Assembly (NCBI GenBank): GCA_002917075.1
Contig: NTMA01000006.1
Span: 124,001-188,000 of the forward strand
Direction: 5' to 3'
Length of the DNA: 64,000 nucleotides
Source of the DNA: Hawksworthiomyces lignivorus
Taxonomy: Eukaryota > Ascomycota > Sordariomycetes > Ophiostomatales > Ophiostomataceae
The notes under the pieces: generated by a model
Told to the model about the DNA's origin: nothing
What the model saw: only the letters and a program-made list of their open reading frames with translations
The model's database searches: none
Program-made: the position numbers and the translations under genes
Part shown: one piece after another, positions 30,501-43,435 of the stretch
Layout of the letters: each line of letters opens with the position of its first letter
Position numbering within the stretch: position 1 is the stretch's first letter

Positions 30501-33500
30501 CACAGTCAAACCCTCAACAGCTTGTCTGCATACGAAGTATGATTATATCCCCCACTCTTTTGACCACACCAGTTACCCTGGTCAAGCGTCCGTGGGGGAA
30601 AAGAGAGGTAAGGAAAAGGGGAGGCGAGGCAATAACAAGAAAGCATGAAAAGCGTGCCCTGTAATGGATCGATCGTTTTTTCTGCAGGCTTCTATTTGCA
30701 TTGAAGCTGATTCACGACCTGAGAGCAAGACACCATTTGCGGCCTTTCTGCGACAACCGCAGTATTACAGAGTACATCGTGGGAAGAGCTATGGGCCGAA
30801 TCCTTTGGCCACCGTTTGGCTGGTGGTGGTGAACAGGAGACTCTCATCTCGACTGTTTCCCGGCCACCCCGAAGATAGGGGGGGTTTTTTTTAAAGAAAA
30901 AATCTAGCACAGCTCCTTGAAAGATTTCCGAACGGTGCCGCCGAAAGATATCAAAGCTGCGCAATATGCCGCAAATATGCCGTACAATGTAGAATGTAGA
31001 GAAAACAGAGTCGGGATTCTAGCAGATGAGCCGCACGTATATGAAAAATATATTTGAGCGTGGCCTCATGAGGGCTATTCCCCTCGTTATTTCTGGCTTT
31101 TTGCCCGGAGGTCTGAGCGACAACGCGCTTCGGCAAACAACCGGCAATGATGGAGAAAAACGTGCACTATTTGCCCGTTTTGCGTGTGTGCTGCACTGTT
31201 CTTTTGTTTGTCCGTGCTGGTTGGTCTTTCAGCTCCTGTTCTGCCCAATGACATACTCGCAATGGAACGTGCTCTGCAGCAACAACGCTGTTTTACTTCC
31301 AAAATCCTTCGAAATAGATAGTCGTCAAAAATGGTGTTGAGTTCGGAGAACGTGCTCTAATACCGTGGCTCGTGGTCGGTCCCGCCTTCTTTTTAAACGC
31401 GCTCTCTTTATTTTACCGTCTTTCCCGTTTTATACATCAATGGAGTGCAGGAAAGACGGCCTTCAGGAAGATTGGTACAGAAAGAGACAGTATGCCGCTG
31501 TTCTTTATTGGTGTCCTCATCAATTGACACCGACCCAGACTCCCCAGCCGTCTACGACTAGTGACAAGGCAACAGAGAATCTGTATGCTTATTGCTGCGT
31601 AGTAGTCCCTATGTAGCTCGGGAGCGAAAAGCCAGTCCAAACAAAAGGGCCTTGGAGATGATGAAAGACAGACGGAAAGGCGGAAGAAGGCGGCGCTGGA
31701 TAAGTGGCCGAACCGTTTGCGCTCGCCACGGCTCGTGGTAAAGGGATAAAACGGTCCAAGCTAGCTAGGCCATGCTAAGCCTTGGTTTGGTCTGGACCTG
31801 AATTCTTCGTCACTGCGGCCGTTTATTTTTCACCTTGGTTCTTTAGCCCATACCGGTTCAGGAGTGGTGAGCTCTTCTCTAGTGCTCTTTCTACGCGCAC
31901 ATCGTACGTTGTGTACGGTACAAAGTGTCTATTCGTTTTGCAAGCTGCGCAAGTGTTATGGCCAAAACCATCTTGAGACTTGCGAACGGCACCCCCGTTG
32001 ACACTAGATGTTGTGTGATCACTTGCCAGCCATGTCCCTGTTGTAATCTCGATTGTGCATATCGTGCAACATTTCAGCTGAGGTTGTGTATTTCTCCCAC
32101 ACGTGTACATACCATTGAGCTGCAGGCTGCAGAGAAGTGATGAAATGACAGTGGAATGTGTGTCCGTCTCCTCTGCTCTGTACTATGCTGGCTTTTGTCC
32201 TTCCCTCTTTTGGTACATTTGTAACAAAATTTCGTAGGACTTCTCGGCGTCACTACCAACGCGATCAGCGCTGTGGGTACTCCGTAAGATACCAAAATAC
32301 GACAGTGTCTTTTGTAGCTAGCGTCTAAGCATATTAGCACGATATTATACGCAGTACTTCAGAGAAGAGCCATATTCCGGAATACGCCCGTACAGGTCCA
32401 TATTTACAGTTGGAATCATAAACAACACTGCAGCGTTGAAACTGTGTATGTATGTCTCCCAAAGGATAAGTACTTTCCGTGGAGTCACGCAGACAGTTCG
32501 GTTGCCGCTATTTGAAGGATTTTGGGCGACTTCTGCGGCCTAGTTATGGTCTGAAATTAAGTTAGTTGGCTGTTTGGAGGTGCCTCTAAGTCGACTAATA
32601 TACGACTGCCGCTTCTTGTGTTCCCCTATTCCCCGGATGCAAGCAAGCTGTCGCATTTCTACCGACCTTACGATCGGGCATTAAGATATAAGCCTATACA
32701 CGAAGAAACAGATCTCGTCCTATTCCAAGGCGGTTTCACGCGTCGTGAGACACGGCTGCATGGACAGAGCTACTGAAGTGCTGGTACGATTGACTATGAT
32801 CTACACAATCGGCGGATCCATAATTCGGCAGGGTATGTACAAGTATGCAGAAGTTGGTAGGCATAGTGACCTTTTACCGACCTCGCCTTCTAGACAGCAA
32901 CTTCGTACACGTACGTCGTAAAGTAACAGGGCGACCTCTCCAACCGAGCACCCCTGCTCCCACCACTTTTGCTGCATATCCCCTTCACATGTATCGAACT
33001 AGCGATTGCTAGCTTTGTCTCCCGCAGATTGCAGGGGAGTGGTAGAAAGTCCCTTCGTTCAAATCCGGATGTATCTTGTCCACTCTCGTACTGCCGTGGA
33101 GAAGTGGCTAACCGACCTAGTCGTCGGCCGTTTTTAACGGTCCAACCTCCCATCCGAAGTCTTCTGCCCCCCGGTACATAATTTGCTTCCCCCAGTCCGA
33201 CGAAAACAGACCCTTGCAATTTGCTAAACCTTCTTGATCTTCCCTGGTTGTCACTCCACGACAAGCACTCTTTCGCTTCTGAGAGTCTTTGTACATGCAT
33301 ACGAGTACATGTAGCCTACTTTCCTTGCTTCCAATTATCTGTTATCCGTAGTACATAGTGGTTTGCGTTCAATGCGGCCACGCCTTTAACGGCCACAGTA
33401 GCTTGCGGTAAGGTACCACCATGCTGAATCGACACCTGGTTTGTTGCTTGAAGCATAATTGGACAATGATTGCCTTGGACCATCAGCCTTTTGTCTCATT

Positions 33501-34307
33501 CCAACACACAAAGCGAAAGCATACAGCGTATTGCTCGCCTTCCAATCTGTCTTTCTCCAGATCATCCCCCAATTCGTTGTATTGACGCGGCCCTTTCAAT
33601 TCAATAGCACATGGTCTCTTTTTCTGGCCGCTCCTTCCTTCCTCCGAAAGTTCCAACATTGCTCTGCTAGATATGTGCGCTCCTTCTGTAATTGAATAGG
33701 TTTCCCAAAACAAGAGACATATTTCACGAGTCACTCAATTCAAGAGAAGACAACCCATGCTAAAGTAAGCACTTTGTACCCCGTACGGAGTACCTGCAAT
33801 GCAAAGGTAGATAGTTTACCGCTCCTGCCTCCCGCCTGTAGGCGTAACTGCTCCTTCCGCGTGCACACACCACACGAGGCACCAAGCTCCACTCATCGTC
33901 CCTCCCACTTTCATGTCAACATTTCCGTTTTGTATGTGCAGCCCGCCCCCCTACTTCGAAAAATCACCCGCCTTCGCTCGCTGTACGCTCGACCGTAGAC
34001 CTAACCTCTTGCCTCTCGCACATCTCCCGCTTAGGAAACTACGTGTGTCTTCTATCGCCATATCCTCGCCACGCTTCTTCTTCCTTCTATTTCTAACGAA
34101 TTGCACCCCAAAAGAGGTTCTGGTCAACAGACGATACCGAGTTGCTACGAATCGATTTTCTCAGCCGTTTCTCACTATCTACCAATAAACACAAAAAAAT
34201 TCGATGTCATATCGCTAACGTTGCTGCCACGGCAGACCGACGCCATATTGTTGCCGCTTTGCGCTGGCTGCTTCTGAGCAGCCGCAAAAGCAGCGCGAGC
34301 CGTCAAA
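27511..34307. other. 6.8 kb gene desert upstream of the Lte1-like gene
   Basis: No ORF above about 136 codons on either strand, and none with family similarity or a plausible splice partner that I can find. Five of the seven TACGGAGTA/TACTCCGTA 9-mers of the window lie here (28041, 28852, 30424, 32278, 33784). Base composition is mixed and not AT-extreme. The last 300 bp before 34308 are pyrimidine-rich, suggesting the promoter and leader of the next gene. It may hold regulatory DNA, a non-coding RNA or decayed sequence. Confidence 0.5.
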
Positions 34308-37300
34308 ATGGACGCAGCCTTTGAGCTTCCTATCCAGTCGCCGACAGACGAAAAGCCGGACGGACTCACAGCTGCAAATTCGCGTCCTCAGTCACAAACT
34401 CACCGGCTACCGCGATCACTCTCACCACAACGCCAAGATTCGCAGGCGAACACGTTGAAGCCCTCGACGCAGTCGGCAAACAGCGCAGGCCCCAAGTCAA
34501 GACCGGGAACAATCCCGCAAAGAGCGGGAGAGAAGGGCTCAAGGAGAGAAGCAGGTCATGGACGGCCAATAGGGACAGCGACGGCTACAAACAGCGGAGG
34601 GTCGATGCGCGAGATGCGGCTCCGCCGGCCTGCTCTCGGTCGGGAGTTTGACCAGCAGGCGGCGCGAGTGGCATCCAGACCAAAAACGCGTATTTCTCCC
34701 AAGCCCTTGGCCAGGTCTCTCGTTCCCGTAACTGAGCGCAAGAGCCAGGAAGAGAACAAGTTGGACCGGCGAGCGAAGAAGGATGTGGCCGACATGGAGA
34801 AGTGGGATATTGCCCCCGATGGATCTTCTGCTGGCCGAGAAGGCAGGCAGTTCACAGTTGCAAATGTCGGCAACAACGGCCGCATTTATTTAAGGTACAG
34901 ATGAAACCTAGGATTAGCTCTCGAGTTTGGCGAGAGGAGTCTGGCGAGAGGAGGCCCACACACTAGCACGTTGTGTCTTATATTGCGCGTCTTCGCATTG
35001 AAGAAAACATGGCTAACAGCATTCCAGACCAACTGTCCGGCCCGCGCATCTTCGCTTCCCTCAGCCAAACTTTGTGTTTCCTATGACGCCACCCGGTACA
35101 GCAGGTCTTGACATGCTCCTCTCTGAGAAGGATAAGCGAGGGCCCCATCAGCAGAAGCAACAACCACAAGCACAACTGCCAGAGGAGTCGAATATCATAT
35201 ATGGTAGCGATTGGACACCAGATCAAGCCTCGTCACCAATTGCACCTCGCGTCGGTGTGCCCCATTTTGCTGCTAACATCTCTCCACGGTCAGGCGCGCT
35301 GCGGCCATCAACATCAGGGGGCCCCGGACCACGGCGAGGAGGAGGACATCGTAGGGCTATTTCCGACTCGACTGTCCAGGATACAAGCGTTGCTCGCGAG
35401 TCCGATCCCGGCGGTTTTAAAATCATTATCACCCAACCTGCAGACGAACAGAAAGCCAAAACGCTCGAGGATCTGGATCAACTAGATTCCAGTACTTCGC
35501 CACCTTTCCTAGAAGTAGCTATCCCGTCATGGAAGCTAGGGACGCCGCGGTTCACTCTTCTCGGTACACCTGTCTTCCGGGGTTCATCATATGCTCCAAC
35601 TGAGGAGATGCAGTCAAGCAGGCGGTCGTACTTCAACCTGACTTTTGATCCTTCATTTTCTTTAGCGGAAGAGGGTGGCCCAATCTCGCCTCGGCGTGGC
35701 CTATTTGAGCGCCAGCTAGAGCAAGCACCTGAAGCCTCAATGCCATCTGCATCAACGACACATTTACGTCTCGGCGACCAAACGCCAGGCCCACGTGCGA
35801 CGTATCACTCTAACTATACCTCTGTGAAAGCCGACATGTTCGACTCCCTTACCTTTAAACCGGCCTGTGATGACCGCTCTATTGTCCGCTTTTCTCCTAG
35901 CACCCTTGCTATTACCGCCGCTACGCCGCCGCGCCTGGTTGCCGAGATTACTTCTCCAAAGTTTATGGACTATGATCTCGTTTCTGATTTTTTTCTCACT
36001 TACCGCTCATTCCTCGACGCATCAGATTTACTTCGCATGCTCATTGCCCGTCTAAAATGGGCCGTGGCCAGGGACGACGAGACTGGCATGGTCGTCCGCG
36101 TGCGCACATTTGTTGCCCTTCGCCACTGGATCCTCAACTACTTCATGGATGATTTTGTCGTCGAATACAACCTCCGTGTACTCTTCTGCAACCTTCTGAA
36201 TAGCTTTGTTGACGAGTTGACGCAAGACCCCCGGGAACGTAAAGTCCAGCTGAAGATTTTAACAGAACTGAAAAAGTGTTGGCGACGGTCGTGTGCGCAG
36301 TACTGGGACGGTCCCGAATTCGATGATTCTCTTGGCCCTGAGGTGCCTATCTCACAAGGCGGTATTGCTGGTCATCGCAACCCTGCTCTGGACCCTAGTT
36401 ATTGGGAACAGGTCATTGCCGGCGAACTTACGGCTGACGATGATGACGCTAGCAGCAATTTCCTCACCCACCTCCAATCCCCAGAGTCCATGGTTGGCCC
36501 GGAACCCGGTAGCAGTTTTGGTGCCGAAGGTGTGCAAACTGGCCACATTGATTCGATCGTTTTGGGTGAACGGCCTTCGACTCCCGACAACCAGAACCGA
36601 CCAAGTGATTTAAGCGAAAGGAGGCAGGCGTCTCCAGTAAGCATTACCAGCCTTGACTTTGTCTCATGCTCATTTCCCACCAAGAATATTCGCCTCATGC
36701 AGACAACTATGGACCACGCTCTTGGGGCCCATCCTGTAGAGGCTGGCTTGATGTACAGCAACACCGGCCCCATAGCCACCACGCCTCGCGCTCTCGTTGG
36801 TAAACGCGTACGCCCTACCGACAGCCAAAAGCCTCCTGCTCAAGGACAGCAGCACAAACGGAATAACAGCCTCACCGATTCTCTCAGAGAGCATGCGTCC
36901 GCAACAGAAAAGCTCTTTAACAAAAATGCAGAAATCATTATGTCTCTACCATTTGCCGGCAGTCTAGTTCGAGGTGCCGTTTTCCCACCGGGCCAGCCAT
37001 ATGTGGAAGTCCTTCCCCCGACCACCAGCAGTGGATCAAGCCGCCAAACCACTCTTTTCCAACCATTTCCTCTCGATTCTGCAGATTCCCAAAAAGACAA
37101 AGCATCAGCAATGTCCAGTCAAGGCATGAAGAAGTTACTAGGAAGTGTTCGGCGTGCTCTAAGCACTAAGGGCCAGACGATATCTCCAACGCAAGGCAAT
37201 TTTATTAACATTTCGCCTCTTGGTCCTCGCGGTGCAACTACGAACCGCCTTCCCGGAACAGCAATTGTTCCACAAGCTCGGCCAAGATTGAATGGTGCCC

Positions 37301-40300
37301 GTGCTCCCGTCCGAATTGATCTCCTCGGCGCCAAAATCGCCGAAGATTTTAAAATTGCCGTGCGAGAAGATGCCTCGTTAGACGCTGCGGCGCAACCAGA
37401 GCAATATGGTCCATTCCAGGCATCGGAGCTAAACCAGGACGAGCAAATCGCAGCGGGAACATCAGCATACTCAGAAAGTTTCTACCTCGGCATCGCGCCT
37501 GTGGAAGGAGAGGGGTCAATTCGACCTATGAGTGATACTGGTATTACTACGGGCAGTAAGTCTATTGTCATTGTAGATGGCACAACCCCTCTAGACTTTC
37601 CCGTCATGACGGGTGCTTTGCCCGCCGTCAATTCTTCTGTGGAAGCTTTTGCAGAGACATTCATATCAGCCGGAGCAGATCCGACACCACCAACTACGCC
37701 ACCTGGTCAGCAGGTAGGAACTCCTAGACGATCTTCTTACATTCTAGGTCAACATGTTGTGCGGCCGTCGCTTTCTGCAGACCCTCTTCCCCCTTTCACT
37801 CCGGAAATGGACAGTTCTAGAGCCGAAATGGCTGCAGTACCAAACGCCGTTCCGATAGCTGATACGAGCGTACTCCCATCCTCGGATATCATGAACCACG
37901 AGTCTGATAATATGAGTCTGCCACCTGTGCCTGTCGATGACAGTGTGGACAACACCGGCATCGCCAAGAATAAAGCCACAAACAGTTTCGGTGCTGTACG
38001 ATCTTCAGCCTCTCGTAGGCCGCCATTGAGTTGGGCTCGCGGTCACGTCCGGCATAGCTCAAGTCGGTCATATAAATCAAGTCGGTCTTTCGGACGGAAA
38101 CGCCTGGTCTCTTTTACAAGTGGTATCGCGCCCCGTTCCGCTATTCGAAGCTTTGACGCGAGTACCTTCTCAGAAGCTTCGGTTGGCGGTTCATCCGAGG
38201 CACCCATTCCCCAGCCCCTTCGTATTCTCAGGAGGCGGCCTGGTGGCGATTTGAGAGCAGTTGCCAATGTGGGCGAGCTCGACCATGGCCCACTGCGCCG
38301 TTCACATTCTGTCGGATCGTTAACTACATACACGGATTCGATTCGCAGCTCGTATATGCGCAGCCAAGTACCTGAATCAAGTGGGTTTGTTAATGTGATT
38401 TCTGTTGACTATTCTCAGCCACGCGAAAATGAGAATACTTTCTCCGTTGGCATGATCACTGGCAAGAAACCGAAACGCCAGATGTCACTCTTTAGTACAC
38501 ATTCATCCAAGCCAGTCATGAGGCCGTCTTTTGAAGCTGAGGCTCAAAAGCTTGCTCAGATCCCTGATGATCTGGATGATGATGGTGGCGTCGAATCAGC
38601 GCTGTTGAAACTCGAAGGCAAATATCAACGGAAGCCAAGGAGGCTCTCAATTGCGGAAATACCGTCCTCAGCTCCTATGACAGCAGAAGCTGGAGCAATC
38701 ACGGCACCCTTGAGCGGGTTGTTTATAGCACCTTCTGCAGAAACCGGGCCTCTAACTGCAGAGGAAAAACTAGATCATCGTCATCAGCATATCCTCAACA
38801 CTGAGATGGCTCCCGTTCATGTAGCGGTGGACTCGCAAAACGATCAATATTCGGAAGATGCTGCCACTAGATCAGAAGTTGTCGAAAGCCCTTATGAAAC
38901 GATCGAGGTTAGGGGTAGCTCAGTAGCAACATCTTCTCATGCTCCTGCATTTTCTCCTCCGCCAGCTTTTCGTCCAGCCGCTGTTCCCCGCATGGTAGAA
39001 GATGTACACTCTTTTCTTTCAGAGTCTGGCGAGTCATACTCTTCCATTCCACTTCTAGACCGTGGCTTGACGGACGATGGCCGAAGCAGAGGTGGTGCGA
39101 CCGATAAGTGGGGTAACCGTTCTGTCTTTGAAGATGATAACGATGGCACCCAAACTCCTACGCCAGCAGGCCTACAAGTAGCAGGTGCTGTTCCTGGGGA
39201 GTCGCGCTTCAGCTCCTATGAGATGGTTAAAAAGACTGAGAGCATTGAGAAGATTTCGCCTGGCGAGACAATGCCACAGATGCCGCAGAGTCCTGGTCAA
39301 CGTTCAGATATATCTTTTCTAGATGACGAGAGCGACAACTCCAGCGATCTATCCTCAGAGATGTCAGCCGAGGATATTGAAGAGGACGCTGACGATATAT
39401 ATGCCCAAGGCACTCATCAAGCTCTAGCAAGATCAAATACAGTTGCGTCAAGGTTGCCGGCCCACCCGCTTGGAGATCCGCAGCTCGAGCCGATCCAGAC
39501 AGCTAAGGCACCACAAATGTCTTTCCAAGAACAACATCCTGGTCGACTAATTGAAGATCAAGTGGGAAGCCACCCACCGTCACCACCAATTACACTTGTG
39601 CAGGCTCTGCAATTGTCACCGGAGACAGCTAATATTCCCGAGCTCCACGATCATCAATTGTGGGAAGATAAACCCCTGCCGCCGACGCCTAGCCCAGACA
39701 CCGCATCGGCTGCATCGTTAAAGGCGAAGCAGCAGTTACAGGAATCAGAAGTTCTCGATGCTGTAGGAATGCAGTCCGTCTTCCAGAAAACCCCTAAAAC
39801 AGAGGCACTAGAAGCTTCCCGCAAATTCACGGTCCACCTACCATTTATTCTGGCTTTCGAGTCCGACGTACTTGCGCAACAGTTCACGCTGATTGAAAAA
39901 GATGCACTGCATGAGATCGACTGGAAGGAACTGATTGAGATGCGGTGGAAGAACGCAGAAAATAGCAATGCCCGGTCTTGGGTGGAATTCCTGCGTAACA
40001 CAGATGCCCGAGGCGTGGAAGTAGTCATTGCGCGCTTCAATATCATGGTAAAGTGGGCGATCTCAGAAGTGATCCTGACGCAAAACCTTGAAGAGCGTGC
40101 GCGGTGCTTGATCAAATTCATACATATTGCCGACCATTGCAGACAATACCGCAACTACGCCACGATGAGTCAAATCACCATCGCGCTAACGAGCAACGAG
40201 GTCAGCCGGCTCACCAAGACATGGGCTCTTGTCCCGCCAGCCGACGAGCGCGCCTTGCGTGATCTAGAGGCCCTCGTGTCGCCGACGCGCAATTTCTATA

Positions 40301-40617
40301 ACCTTCGGGCCGAGATGGAGGCCGTGCGGATCGACAATGCGGACACGGGCTGCATTCCGTTCGTAGGCATATATACGCATGACCTACTTTTCAATGCGCA
40401 GCGGCCTTCCGAGATTGCAAGCTCGCCAACCACGGCGCCCCTTGTCAATTTTGAGCGATGTCGATTTGCCGCGAGCATTGTCAAGACGCTCTTGCGACTC
40501 GTCGAGGCAAGTGCGCTTTATAACTTCCAGCCGATCGAAGGCATCACAGAACGCTGTTTATGGATGAGTGCATTGAGCGACGATGACATTCGGAAGTACT
40601 CGGAAGCTGTCGAATAA
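34308..40617 (+). CDS. Ras-family guanine nucleotide exchange factor, Lte1-like
   Basis: Two exons: 34308-34894 and 35028-40617, with a 133-nt phase-2 intron that joins NGRIYLR to PTVRPAHLRFPQPNFVF. The product has 2058 aa, among the longest of its type. A RasGEF N-terminal (REM) domain is at about 480-615 (LVAEITSPKFMDYDLVSDFF, LTYRSFL, VRTFVALRHWILNYF). A C-terminal CDC25-homology catalytic domain is at about 1795-2050 (FTLIEKDALHEIDWKELIEM, RFNIMVKWAISEVIL, NYATMSQITIALTSNEVSRL, IPFVGIYTHDLLF). The 1,200 residues between are Ser/Pro-rich and likely disordered. REM near the N-terminus with the catalytic domain at the very end, far apart, is the layout of Lte1, which in yeast promotes mitotic exit. 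The Lte1 name is by architecture; the GEF call itself is firm. Confidence 0.85.
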
Positions 40618-41392
40618 GCATGGAAAGTGATCACCGTGGTCATGCACCAGCAACTCCAATCTTGAACCTATTTTTGATAGCAGCCAACGACATATCTCAC
40701 GTCGCTGCCAATCTCACCTATATATTCTGTCACATTTCTTAACCTCTCTTATAAATTTCATTCTCCCTTCGGACGATTCTTCCCATCTTTGGAATACCAC
40801 TGGTGGTGTTACTGCTACAATCGTTTTATTATTTTTTTTTTTTTTATTTTGATGGTATCGATTGCCTTAATTTTGGCGCAACCTGGCATCTCACAATTGC
40901 AGATGAAGAACTAGGTTGAAGCCAAGAACTAGGAAAGAAAGGGGAAGAAGGATTGGTAGTAGTTCAGGGAGGTGAGCATAGAATTTGGCCTCAGTGGGAT
41001 CTCGCACAAATTCTGGAGTTTTCGATTTTTGTTTTCTCCTATACCTTTTTTTCTAATTCTCTCTCTTTTGGGTCTCCCTTTATACCCCTGCATATAACCG
41101 CATGGCAACTGCTTGTCTCAACTTTACGAAGGGAATGATATCTTTTAGCATGTGCTGTATTTGATTTTTGTTTATGTTTTGTTCTTATTACGCGTTTTAG
41201 CGACTGGGCCAAGACATACAGCAAGGAAATTTGATAGGGAAGGATCTGGGCTAGAATACGACGTGCAAGCATATCAAATACATTAATTCAGCCAAGTAAT
41301 TAACAACTACCAAAAAAAAAACATTTACAGGTATAGTCTAGTCTTGCAAGCTGGGACTGAGAGCCTGCTCCTTCTGCTTCTCCCCTTCTGCT
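40618..41392. other. Intergenic between convergent Lte1-like and lipocalin-like genes
   Basis: 775 bp between two 3' ends. T runs near 40830-40850. Nothing coding seen. Confidence 0.5.
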
Positions 41393-42118
41393 TCATGTTT
41401 CCTGCCACGGCAGATTGATGTCGACTGGCTTCAGCTCTTGTACAAGCGCTGCCAGCGGCGCTGGCCACTGAGAGTCCACAGCGGCCTTCTGGATGGCATC
41501 GACGGTTGCCGCCGTAAGGCCCTCGCGACGGTCGCTGTAGAAGTCGATTCCTTCCCGTGTGAAGAGCGTTGGCGCAAACCACGTCACCACCCAGCGCTCG
41601 ACCGCAGTAGTCTGGCCATCACTGCTGGCAACCGGCCGCTCTCCCCAGCCTAGGATCTCCCAGTGGCTCGTCACGAAGAACAGCCAGCCCTTGCCGCGCC
41701 AGTCGAAGGTCCCGTCTGGGACAGCACCTGATGTGCCGGCTATGCCAGCTGTGCCGATGGTATTTATCCCCTCCACCGACTTCACGCCGGCTCCCTTCTT
41801 CTTGTTCGACTCGTACTCGACGCGGTCCTCGTTGCGCGGGCGGCCCCGGGCGTCGTCGGGCAGAGACCGGTAGCTGATGCGCACGTTTTGAGCGGAGCGC
41901 CACATGCTGAGTGTAGAGTGGGTAACAGTCCAGGTGTGCAGGAGCCAGTCGGCGGGCGGGGCAGAAAAAGACGACGGCGAGGAGGCGGATGCGTAGCGAG
42001 ACGGCGCCCGGAGGGTGACGGCCGAGGGCGTTGCGGGCGACGGGGCGGCAGCGGTGCTGTCTGCAGAGGCTGTCGCAGGCAGTGTCGCAGACACACCTTG
42101 AGGCGTTTCCGATGCCAT
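41393..42118 (-). CDS. Conserved fungal lipocalin-like protein
   Basis: Single exon, 241 aa, ATG in a strong CCATGG context. The first 55 residues are Ala/Ser/Pro-rich. From about 58 on, WLLHTWTVTHSTLSMWRSAQ, NVRISY, VEYESN, VKSVEGI, FDWRGKGWLFFVTSHWEILGWGE and ERWVVTWFAPTLFTREGIDFYSD follow one another as alternating strands. I recognise this from a widespread uncharacterised family of filamentous fungi with a predicted lipocalin/calycin-like beta-barrel, which suggests binding of a small hydrophobic ligand. No signal peptide is visible, so it is likely cytosolic. An Ile/Gly/Thr-rich insertion (about 118-131) interrupts the domain. The substrate is unknown. Confidence 0.65.
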   Translation of the reverse strand: MASETPQGVSATLPATASADSTAAAPSPATPSAVTLRAPSRYASASSPSSFSAPPADWLLHTWTVTHSTLSMWRSAQNVRISYRSLPDDARGRPRNEDRVEYESNKKKGAGVKSVEGINTIGTAGIAGTSGAVPDGTFDWRGKGWLFFVTSHWEILGWGERPVASSDGQTTAVERWVVTWFAPTLFTREGIDFYSDRREGLTAATVDAIQKAAVDSQWPAPLAALVQELKPVDINLPWQET

Positions 42119-43435
42119 GGCGCGTGAGAGAGAGAGAGGAGGATGTATGTGTGTGTGGACAAGAGACGGGGAGCAAGAGCTAGGTACGTAGCTTCCCCAG
42201 CTCGCGGAGATATCAATTGGAGAAGCTAGGCTGTTGAGCTACCTACGTATGTAGTATGTAGCTAACGAACTGTCTGTAATCTAGACCAGGAAAGTCATCC
42301 AGTTGCTTAGAACCATGTAAAAATCAATTTTTTTTTCCTTTTCTTTTCGTTTTTTTAATTCTCTTGGAGAAATTGGGTCTTTTCGTCATCACTAGAAAAT
42401 CCACAAGAGCTTGAGCTCTTCTCAAAAGGAAGGTTCACCAGTAGTTCTTGTCCCTTACCCACGAGCCACCTAGTCAAACACATCCGTTCGACTAGTTGTA
42501 GCAGATCTGCCCCCCTTCCAGCTAATTGGCGAAGGAGATCCAACCACCTTGCGAACAAGACCACCATCACAACTGCCACCACCCAACCAAAATGAGGCAA
42601 GCACTTTGGGGTCCATTGCGTTCCAAAAAGACGTTTGAACGTTATCTTGCACGAAAATGCTCCTTCTCTCCAACGGCTGCACGTGGTTTTCGTGCTCTGC
42701 CCGCCACAAACCACATCTACCCGGCCAAAAGGGGATTTCCTGAATCCTTCCTTCCCAGGCAACAACTCCCGGATTTGTCGTTGACTCTTCCTTCCTGTCG
42801 TCATTGCAGCGTCCTTCCGCCCTTGTTTTCGCTATACTTTTGTGTTGCCCTCGGCTTGTTCGCTTTTCCTCGCAAGGCTGAAATGGAGGCTGAGAGGCGC
42901 ACAACTCGGCGAAACCCAGCAAAAGCAAAACCCCCCCCCCCAGAGCGGTGGCAAACCCGACAAAAGCGGGAAAAGAAACTCCACGTTAGCACTCTCCATC
43001 TCCCAATTTAATAATGCTTAGTTTCGTTCGTTCTTTCCCCGCAAAATAAGAAACAAAAAACCCTTTTTTGCAAACGGCCTTTCCCTTTTTACATCGTCGC
43101 GAAAAAAAATGCGAAAAGAGCCCTTGCACTATCGCGACCTCCCTCTTTCCAATTTTTAGCTACCTACCGTCCGCACCTACCCTTGGAGAACCCTAGCAGC
43201 AGATCTCCACTTTTATCTTTTGCTTCTTCTTTCCCTTGTCCCCACTTTCTCAGAGATTCAAGGACCCCTGAGGAAGCGTCTTGTTGCGCGACTCCAAAGA
43301 CGCCGGCGGAAGCACCTACCGTCAAGTGACAGAGAAGGTGTTGACGTGCGACATCGAGTCTGGATCACCAACCCACCTAGAGCGCAAAACAATCCTAATC
43401 AGGCGCATCTCTTCTCTTCTGCATCCTAGTCGACC
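42119..43435. promoter_or_regulatory. Divergent intergenic region, lipocalin-like gene / 43436 gene
   Basis: 1317 bp, no credible gene. Around 42235-42265 there are overlapping TACGTA/ATGTAG near-palindromes. The last 400 bp are CT-rich on + and end with a possible 5'-UTR intron acceptor (CCTAG) eight bases before the ATG at 43436. Confidence 0.45.

Noticed and set aside
33040..33085. tRNA-like T-arm (GTTCAAATCC)
   Set aside because: Flanking bases do not pair as a T stem, and no acceptor, D or anticodon arms fit upstream.
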